This document shows, piece after piece, positions 58,114 through 64,000 of a DNA stretch of 64,000 nucleotides. Location: contig JAGRGY010000016.1 of NCBI GenBank assembly GCA_020445255.1, positions 223,395 to 287,394 of the forward strand, in the 5' to 3' direction. A program made the position numbers and the translations under genes. Numbering within the stretch: position 1 is the first letter of the stretch; the number at the start of each line of letters is the position of its first letter. The notes beneath the pieces are model-generated. The model was not told the DNA's origin. It did no database searches and saw nothing but the letters and a program-made list of their open reading frames with translations. Source of the DNA: Gammaproteobacteria bacterium. Its GTDB lineage: Bacteria; Pseudomonadota; Gammaproteobacteria; Chromatiales; Chromatiaceae.

Positions 58114-59475
58114 GTGAATGAAGCCAAAGACAAACTGCTGATCGTCGAGGACGACGCGGGGTTGCAAAGCCAGTTGAAATGGAGCTTCGAGGACTTCGAG
58201 ATTGCCGCAGCCGAGGATCGCGAGACCGCACTGGCACATCTGCGCCGTCTCGAACCGGCCGTGGTGACACTCGATCTCGGCCTGCCCCCCGATCCCGGTG
58301 GTGTGACCGAAGGGTTCAGCCTACTCGAGGAAATCCTGGCGCTGGCGCCCGACACCAAGGTCATTGTCGTGACGGGGCACAACGACCGCACCAACGCGAT
58401 GCGGGCGATTGCGATGGGCGCCTATGACTTCTACGAAAAGCCGATCGATCCGGATCTGCTTGGCATCACGATCAAGCGCGCGGCACGTCTCTACCACATC
58501 GAGCAGGAAAACCGCCGCCTGCAGACGGTCCACGGTGGTTCGCTTCTCGAGGGCCTGATCGCTTCGAGCCCGGAGATGATGAAGGTCGTCCGCACCGTCG
58601 AAAAGCTCGCGCCGACCGACGTTTCGACCTTGATTCTCGGCGAGAGCGGCACCGGCAAGGAGGTGCTGGTGAAGGCGTTGCACGCGCTCAGCGATCGCAA
58701 GGACAGGCGACTTGTCGCGATCAATTGCGCGGCGATACCCGAGGCGCTGTTGGAGAGCGAACTGTTCGGCTACGAAAAAGGCGCATTCACCGGTGCTGCC
58801 AAGACCACACCGGGCAAGATCGAGGTGGCCGATGGCGGCATTCTGTTCCTCGACGAGGTCGGTGATCTTCCGCAGCCGCTGCAGGCCAAGCTGCTGCGGT
58901 TCCTGCAGGAAAAGGTCATCGAGCGCATTGGCGGCCGCACGGAGATCCCGGTGGACGTGCGGGTAATCTGCGCGACGCACCGTGACCTGCCGGATTTGAT
59001 TCAGTCAGGTGAGTTTCGCGAAGACCTGTATTACCGGATCAACGAGGCCACGATCCGGGTGCCGCCATTGCGCGAACGCCAGGGTGACAGCCTGATGCTG
59101 GCGCGCGCGTTCCTGGAGCGGTTTGCTTTGCAGTTCAAGCGTCCGGTCAAGGGTTTTTCACCGCAGGCGATCGAGGGGGTCGATGCCTACGACTGGCCGG
59201 GCAACGTGCGTGAACTCGAGAACCGGGTCAAGCGGGCCGTGATCATGGCGGATGGCAACCAGGTGTCTCTCGATGACCTGGAATTGCCGACCGAGGGTGC
59301 GGCCGATCGGGCGGAGCCCTTCAATCTGCGCGAGGTGCGTGAGAAAGCGGAGTCACAGGCGATCCGGCGCGCCCTGTCGCGTACGGATGGTAACGTGTCC
59401 AAAACCTCCGAGCTTTTAGGCGTGACCCGCCCCACGCTGTACAATTTGATGAAGAAATACGGAATCGGCGACTGA
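58114..59475 (+). CDS. prsR: Sigma-54-dependent response regulator
   Basis: 453-residue NtrC-type activator. Receiver domain with phospho-acceptor Asp54 (VVTLDLGLPPD) and conserved Lys in FYEKPID. AAA+ domain with Walker A GESGTGKE (176-183), the sigma-54 contact loop GAFTGA (223-228) and Walker B GGILFLDEVGD. A Fis-type HTH is at the C-terminus (RTDGNVSKTSELLGVTRPTLYNLMKK). Start GTG 58114 after AAGGAA. PrsR proteins activate PEP-CTERM and exopolysaccharide genes with RpoN. A sigma-54 site follows at 59496. Confidence 0.95.
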   Translation: MNEAKDKLLIVEDDAGLQSQLKWSFEDFEIAAAEDRETALAHLRRLEPAVVTLDLGLPPDPGGVTEGFSLLEEILALAPDTKVIVVTGHNDRTNAMRAIAMGAYDFYEKPIDPDLLGITIKRAARLYHIEQENRRLQTVHGGSLLEGLIASSPEMMKVVRTVEKLAPTDVSTLILGESGTGKEVLVKALHALSDRKDRRLVAINCAAIPEALLESELFGYEKGAFTGAAKTTPGKIEVADGGILFLDEVGDLPQPLQAKLLRFLQEKVIERIGGRTEIPVDVRVICATHRDLPDLIQSGEFREDLYYRINEATIRVPPLRERQGDSLMLARAFLERFALQFKRPVKGFSPQAIEGVDAYDWPGNVRELENRVKRAVIMADGNQVSLDDLELPTEGAADRAEPFNLREVREKAESQAIRRALSRTDGNVSKTSELLGVTRPTLYNLMKKYGIGD

Positions 59476-59495
59476 GCCCAGGACGCCGGTCGGAA

Positions 59496-59511
59496 TGGCC
59501 GACACTTTGCA
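59496..59511 (+). promoter_or_regulatory. Sigma-54 (-24/-12) promoter before prsT
   Basis: TGGCCGACACTTTGCA has the invariant GG (59497-59498) and GC (59509-59510) exactly 12 bp apart, with TGGC and TTTGCA both good. The predicted start is near 59522, about 63 nt before the prsT ATG. It lies 20 bp after the prsR stop, so PrsR would control prsT separately from prsK-prsR. Confidence 0.72.
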
Positions 59512-59584
59512 ACTCCGTGAATCTACAACGATGCCCCGGCTAAGGATCGGGCGCGAACTGCCGGATTCGGCGGGAGGACTCTGA

Positions 59585-62371
59585 ATGGATTCGAATCTGC
59601 GCGTGATTTTCCAGAGCGCCGCGCTGGCCATTTTGCTGTCGGCTTCCTGCATCGCACAGGCCACCAGTGCCGACGAATACGTCAGTCAGGCAAAAGCACT
59701 GTTCGCGAAGGGCGAGATCAAGTCTGCGGTCATCGAACTGAAGAACGCGCTGCAGAAGGACCCGTCTCACCTGCGCGCGCGCTTGATGCTGGGCGAGCTC
59801 AACCTGCGCAATGCGGACGGAGCCGCCGCTGCTAAGGAATTTGGGCGTGCGCGCGACTTCGGCGCGGCACCCGGCGATTGGGCGCTCGGTTACGCTCGGG
59901 CCCTGGTGTTACAGGGTGACTTTCGCCGCCTGCTCGAGGAACTCCCAACGAGCCTGGACCTGCCGGACGTGCAGAAGGCTGACCTGCTGGCCATGCGTGG
60001 GAACGCGCACTTGGCCTTGGGCGAGGTCGACCAAGCTGTAGCGGAATACGATGCCGCGCTGGAATTGCACAGCGGCAATCCCACAGCGCGGTTGGGCAAA
60101 GCCCAAGTACTTCTGGCCAACGGTCAACATGACGAAGCCCTGGAGCAATTGAACCAGGTGCTGATAGAGAATCCCGGACACGTCGAGAGCCGCCTCGTGC
60201 GCGGTGATCTGTTGCGGCGAATGCAGCGGCTGAATGACGCCGAAATCGACTATGCGCAAGCTGTGGAGAAGGCGCCGAACAACCCGCGTGCACGGATCGG
60301 TATGGCACTCGTTCACATCGCGCAACGCAACATCGACGCAGCCAGAAAAGATCTTGAAGTTCTCAACAAGATCGCGACAGGGTTGCCCGCCGTCAACTAT
60401 CTCCAGGCGCTGGTCGCCTACCAGGACCGCGACTTCGATCGGGCGTCGGATGAACTGCAGGTGCTGCTGCGCGTGGCACCGACGAATCTGCAGGCGCAGT
60501 TGTTGTACGGGATCGTCAGCTATGCACGCGGCGAATACACGCTCGCCGATGACTACCTGACGCGCGTGCTGGCGAGTTCGCCCGGGAACCAGCAGCTCGC
60601 CAAACTGGTGGGCGCGGCAAGGCTCAAGCTGAAGCAGCCCGAGCGCGCGGCGGCGGTCCTTCAACCCGTGGTCAACGACGACACCCAGGATGCGCAGCTG
60701 CTGGCACTGTTGGGTACCGCGCTGATCCAGAAAGGTGACAACGAAGGTGGGTCGAAGCTGATCGAGCGCGCGGTGGAGCTGGACCCCGACCAGGCGCTGT
60801 TGCGCACGCAATTGGCGGTGGGGAAGTTCGCCGCGGGGGAAACCAACGAGGCGATATCACAGCTGGAATCGGCGGTGGCACTGGACCAGGACGTCATCCA
60901 GGCAGACGTGTTGCTCGTGCTGAGCTACCTGAACAATCGCGACTACGATAAGGCGGTGGCGGCGTCGATGGCCCTCGAACAGCGGATGAAGGACAGCCCG
61001 ATTCCGCTCAATCTGACCGGCCTTGCCTACATGGCACAGCAGAAATTCAATGACGCGCGACAGCGGTTCGAGGCGGCGATTGCCCAGGATCCGGAGTTCC
61101 TCGTGGCGCGCATGAACCTGGCGCGGCTGGCGTTGCTCGAGCAGAAACCGGATGCAGCCGACGCGGCCTACGACGAGGTGCTGCGGCTGCGGCCGAAACA
61201 TGTCGATGCCCTAGTGGGCAAGGCGCAACTGGCCAGGACGCGCGGCGATGCGGCGATGGCCGAAGAGTGGTTGCAGAAGGCGAACCAAGCCAACCCGCAG
61301 GCGCTGCGGCCGATCCTGATGCTGGCAGAGATCTACCTTCGCCAGAACGAGGCGTTGAAGGCGATCAATATCCTTTCGGGGCTCAACCCGGAGCAGTCGA
61401 ATCTGTCGCCCGTGCTGCGGCTTCGTGGCATGGCCCAGCTACAAAACGGCGACTACGTCAGCGCGATTCACACGCTGAAGCAGCTCACCGACGGCCAGCC
61501 TGAATCGGTCGAGGCATGGTTCCAGCTTGCACGTGCCCATGCGGCCAACGGTGACGCCGAGCAGTCGCGAGATGCATTCAAGCGGGCGATCGAGCTCGAT
61601 CCCGATCACAAGACACCGGTCGTGCCGCTCGGTCTGGCAGAGCTCGAATTGCGCGAACGTCGGTACCAGGAGGCACTGGTTATCGGCGACAAGCTCCATC
61701 AGTGGTTTCCCGACGAACTCTACGGCCTGGATGTCAAGGCGGCCGCATACCGCGGCATGAACGATCTCGACAAGGCGCTGGCGACGATGCGCGCCGCGCT
61801 CGAACGGGACCGTTCCGCCAAACGCGTCGAGGCGCTTGCCCGCAGTTTGGCCGTAGCGGGGCGGGGCGAAGAGTCGCGCAGGACGCTAAACGACTGGCTT
61901 GCTGAAAACCCGAGCGATGGGGCCTTGTGGGCTACCCTTGGCCAGATCAATCAGCAAATGGGTCGCGACGATCTGGCGCTAAAGGCCTACGAGCAGTCGT
62001 TGAAGTTCATCGAGCCCAATGCGGTTCTGGCGAACAACATGGCTTGGTTATATCTGCCGCAAGACAAGAACCGGGCTGTCGAACTGGCGACCAAGGCCTA
62101 CGAGCTCGCGCCCTCGCGCGCCGAGATCGTCGATACCTACGGCTGGGTACTGTTCAACTCCGGGCGCAAGGCGGATGGGCTCAGTGCGTTGCAGCAGGCG
62201 ATGATCATCGCGCCGCGCAATGCGGAAATCTCCTTGCATGTCGCCGAAGCGCTGGTCGGTATGCAGCGCGACGCCGAGGCGCGGCCCCTGCTTGAACGCA
62301 TCATGCGCGAGCACCCCAACACGCCGTATGCGGAGTCGGCGCGTGCGCTGATTGCCCGCCTGCGCGGCTGA
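59585..62371 (+). CDS. prsT: XrtA/PEP-CTERM system TPR-repeat lipoprotein
   Basis: 928 residues. The signal peptide ends LLSASCIAQ, with Cys22 as a probable but imperfect lipobox cysteine. Some twenty tetratricopeptide repeats follow almost to the end (ALFAKGEIKSAVIELKNAL, NDARQRFEAAIAQDPEFLVA, YGWVLFNSGRKADGLSALQQA). The length, leader and position after prsR match PrsT. It is thought to act in the envelope in XrtA-linked polysaccharide or protein export; the mechanism is not known. It is predicted to be transcribed from the sigma-54 site at 59496. prsT meets the FGGY kinase gene tail to tail with 17 bp between. Confidence 0.93.
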   Translation: MDSNLRVIFQSAALAILLSASCIAQATSADEYVSQAKALFAKGEIKSAVIELKNALQKDPSHLRARLMLGELNLRNADGAAAAKEFGRARDFGAAPGDWALGYARALVLQGDFRRLLEELPTSLDLPDVQKADLLAMRGNAHLALGEVDQAVAEYDAALELHSGNPTARLGKAQVLLANGQHDEALEQLNQVLIENPGHVESRLVRGDLLRRMQRLNDAEIDYAQAVEKAPNNPRARIGMALVHIAQRNIDAARKDLEVLNKIATGLPAVNYLQALVAYQDRDFDRASDELQVLLRVAPTNLQAQLLYGIVSYARGEYTLADDYLTRVLASSPGNQQLAKLVGAARLKLKQPERAAAVLQPVVNDDTQDAQLLALLGTALIQKGDNEGGSKLIERAVELDPDQALLRTQLAVGKFAAGETNEAISQLESAVALDQDVIQADVLLVLSYLNNRDYDKAVAASMALEQRMKDSPIPLNLTGLAYMAQQKFNDARQRFEAAIAQDPEFLVARMNLARLALLEQKPDAADAAYDEVLRLRPKHVDALVGKAQLARTRGDAAMAEEWLQKANQANPQALRPILMLAEIYLRQNEALKAINILSGLNPEQSNLSPVLRLRGMAQLQNGDYVSAIHTLKQLTDGQPESVEAWFQLARAHAANGDAEQSRDAFKRAIELDPDHKTPVVPLGLAELELRERRYQEALVIGDKLHQWFPDELYGLDVKAAAYRGMNDLDKALATMRAALERDRSAKRVEALARSLAVAGRGEESRRTLNDWLAENPSDGALWATLGQINQQMGRDDLALKAYEQSLKFIEPNAVLANNMAWLYLPQDKNRAVELATKAYELAPSRAEIVDTYGWVLFNSGRKADGLSALQQAMIIAPRNAEISLHVAEALVGMQRDAEARPLLERIMREHPNTPYAESARALIARLRG

Positions 62372-62388
62372 CAGGCCGCGGAGCGGGT

Positions 62389-63699
62389 TCAGTCAGAACC
62401 GTCGGCGCGAAGGGCGAGTAAGGCGGAGCCGAATGCGGCCTCGCCATGAGGTGCGCGCTCGACAGGTACACCCAGCAGACGTGCGCGCAGCGTGCTCCAA
62501 GTGTCGTTGACAGCGCCGCCGCCGGCGGTCAGTACATGTGTCGGATAAGGTGCGCCGAGGTCGGCAAGACGTTGGTAACCGGCCTGTTCAATCCGCGCGA
62601 TTCCCTCCAGCAGGCCATGCAGGAAGTGTGCATCGTTGTTCGGCCGCGGCTTCAGGCGCGGCTGCAGGGCTGGGTCGGCGATCGGAAAGCGTTCGCCGAC
62701 CGCCGGCAGCGGGTAGTAGTCCAGGCCGCTGTCGCGTGACGGGTCTATCCGCTGGCTCAGTTCCGCAATCTCCACGTTAGTGAAAAACGCCCGTAACACC
62801 GCGCCGCCGGTGTTCGACGCGCCGCCGACCAGCCAGAGATCGCCGATGCGGTGGCTGTAGACGCCGAATTCGGCCGCCGCGACAGGGCGTTCGCCGACCA
62901 CCTTGAGGACCAGCGTGCTGCCGAGCGAACTGACGGCGTCTCCGTGGCGGGTCACGCCCGACGCGAGTGCCGCCGCGTTGCTGTCGGTGGTGCCTGCGAC
63001 GATCACGGTCTCCAGCGGGATCGAGAAACGGGCGGCGATGTCCGGCGAAATTCGGCCGAGTGGACGTCCCACCGGCAGCGGCTCTGGCAGGAGGCGCTCG
63101 TCGGCACCGGTCGTGTGCAGCCAGGACGGCCAATGACGGGCCACCGGGTCGTAGCCGAGTTTGAGACAATTGTTTTCGTCGCTGAAGCCGTAGCGGCCGC
63201 GCAGCCGGCCGCTGATCCAGTCGGCCTGGTGCAGCGCGAACGCCGCATCGGTGCCGCGATACTGGCGTTGCAGATACAGCAGTTTGGCCAGTGCCGACGA
63301 TGCACCGCGGGCCGCACTGTCGGGCGGCGCCGTTCCTGCAATGGCGAGTGCCTCGGATTTCGCTCGCGTGTCGTCGTACATCATCGCGGGCGTGCACGGC
63401 CGACCACCGGCATCGACGAGGAGCAGTGTCGACGAGGTGGCGTCGACGCAGATCGCACCGACCCGTCCATCCACCTGGTCGACGACGTCCGCCAGTACAC
63501 CGGCCACGGCCCGCCACCAGTCGTTCGGGTCCTGCTCGCTGCCGCCATCGTGGCTGCGGCGCGAACGCGGCAGGCCGGCGCGCGCCTCGCCGACGACATG
63601 GGCGTCGCGGTCGATGGCCACGGCGCGACAGCCCGAGGTGCCGAGGTCGATGCCGACGAAACGTGCGTCGGCGTCGGCCGCGGACAGGGGGATGCTCAC
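62389..63699 (-). CDS. FGGY-family carbohydrate kinase
   Basis: 436 residues from GTG 63699. The actin-like ATPase N-terminal half begins FVGIDLGTSGCRAVAIDRD and has CVDATSSTLLLVDAGG and MMYDDTRAKSE. The C-terminal half has AGTTDSNAAALASGVTRHGD and AGGGAVNDTWSTLRARLLGV. The protein is shorter than xylulokinase or glycerol kinase (about 480-500). It resembles the D-ribulose/D-xylulose kinase-like FGGY proteins found in cyanobacteria and plants. The sugar substrate cannot be read from sequence. It starts 8 nt after the queF stop. Confidence 0.88.
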   Translation of the reverse strand: MSIPLSAADADARFVGIDLGTSGCRAVAIDRDAHVVGEARAGLPRSRRSHDGGSEQDPNDWWRAVAGVLADVVDQVDGRVGAICVDATSSTLLLVDAGGRPCTPAMMYDDTRAKSEALAIAGTAPPDSAARGASSALAKLLYLQRQYRGTDAAFALHQADWISGRLRGRYGFSDENNCLKLGYDPVARHWPSWLHTTGADERLLPEPLPVGRPLGRISPDIAARFSIPLETVIVAGTTDSNAAALASGVTRHGDAVSSLGSTLVLKVVGERPVAAAEFGVYSHRIGDLWLVGGASNTGGAVLRAFFTNVEIAELSQRIDPSRDSGLDYYPLPAVGERFPIADPALQPRLKPRPNNDAHFLHGLLEGIARIEQAGYQRLADLGAPYPTHVLTAGGGAVNDTWSTLRARLLGVPVERAPHGEAAFGSALLALRADGSD

Positions 63700-63707
63700 A
63701 CGATCCG

Positions 63708-64000
63708 TCAGGGCAGGGTCACGGGTGCCGGTGGCACCCAGCCGTCGGCGCGGTGTTCGGTCACGACGTTGGTGTAGATCCCGCCTCGCACGTTGAACTC
63801 CGCGGTCAGGCGCATGAAGCGCGGGGCGGTCGCCCGCACCAGGTCATCGAGCATGCGGTTGGTGACGTCCTCGTGAAACGCCCCCTGATCGCGGAACGAC
63901 CAGACGTAGAGTTTCAGCGATTTCAGCTCGACGCAGTGCGCATCCGGGACATAGTCCAGGTACAGGGTCGCGAAGTCGGGCTGCCCGGTCTTGGGGCACA
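63708..64000 (-). CDS. queF: NADPH-dependent 7-cyano-7-deazaguanine reductase, C-terminal part
   Basis: Reduces preQ0 to preQ1 in queuosine synthesis. The visible 96 residues begin with the catalytic Cys in CPKTGQPDF at the window edge (the Asp of QPDF is the proton donor). They continue with [23 protein letters not shown] and [12 protein letters not shown]. The absence of a second repeated domain on this side is compatible with the short unimodular YkvM type, but the 5' part is outside the window. Together with the kinase it forms a leftward pair. Confidence 0.95.
   Translation of the reverse strand, partial: CPKTGQPDFATLYLDYVPDAHCVELKSLKLYVWSFRDQGAFHEDVTNRMLDDLVRATAPRFMRLTAEFNVRGGIYTNVVTEHRADGWVPPAPVTLP

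Overview
The window is chromosomal DNA from a GC-rich Gammaproteobacterium. Evidence for that placement is the gene order map / rpsB-tsf-pyrH-frr-uppS-cdsA-dxr-rseP-bamA-skp-lpxD-fabZ-lpxA-lpxB-rnhB-dnaE-accA-tilS, the run alaC-hom-(RpfE-type)-thrC, and the presence of MSHA-type pilin genes. An XrtA/PEP-CTERM exopolysaccharide and regulatory gene set (PrsK, PrsR, PrsT, EpsB_2-type sugar transferase, XrtA-type amidotransferase and glycosyltransferase) together with pyruvate phosphate dikinase suggests an environmental, perhaps Chromatiales-like, lineage rather than an enteric one. This placement is inference. Coding is dense, most genes are intact, and I see no insertion sequence, prophage or CRISPR array.

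Layout. 1-22.0 kb: housekeeping block. glnD (5' end only) and map read leftward. Rightward, from a recognisable promoter and about 150 nt leader, come translation factors (rpsB, tsf, pyrH, frr), isoprenoid and phospholipid synthesis (uppS, cdsA, dxr), envelope proteolysis and outer-membrane assembly (rseP, bamA, skp), lipid A synthesis (lpxD, fabZ, lpxA, lpxB), then rnhB, dnaE, accA and tilS. 22.1-28.5 kb: six MSHA-type genes (four prepilins with Glu5, one MshP-like protein without it, and a 1211-residue MshQ-like protein) without any assembly machinery. 28.6-35.3 kb: a PqiA-like protein, a small monooxygenase-fold protein, prfB with its programmed +1 frameshift, lysS and ppdK. 35.4-40.5 kb, leftward: XrtA-type amidotransferase and glycosyltransferase, an HDOD protein and ygfZ. 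40.5-44.6 kb: an RNase II-family exoribonuclease, then a two-gene unit made of a 65-residue protein and a Rad50/SbcC-like ATPase that appears to carry two membrane helices in the middle of its coiled coil. 44.7-46.4 kb: tRNA-Ser(CGA), whose 3' end and terminator are tandemly duplicated, followed by a gene-poor stretch with a small secreted Pro/Tyr-rich protein and a Mth938-like protein. 46.4-51.6 kb: alaC, hom, an RpfE-type gene and thrC. 51.6-55.5 kb: UDP-sugar epimerase and dehydrogenase (leftward) and the EpsB_2-type initiating sugar transferase (rightward). 56-62.4 kb: prsK, prsR and prsT, with a well-spaced sigma-54 promoter immediately before prsT. 62.4-64 kb: an FGGY kinase and the 3' part of queF, both leftward.

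How it fits together. The envelope genes at the start supply lipid carrier, lipid A and outer-membrane assembly. The two separated XrtA-related groups (35.4-38.5 and 51.6-62.4 kb) would make and modify an exopolysaccharide from UDP-uronate-type sugars, with PrsK/PrsR and sigma-54 controlling at least prsT. The exosortase XrtA itself is not in the window. The least explained items are the membrane-anchored SMC-like ATPase with its small upstream partner and the duplicated tRNA-Ser end beside it.
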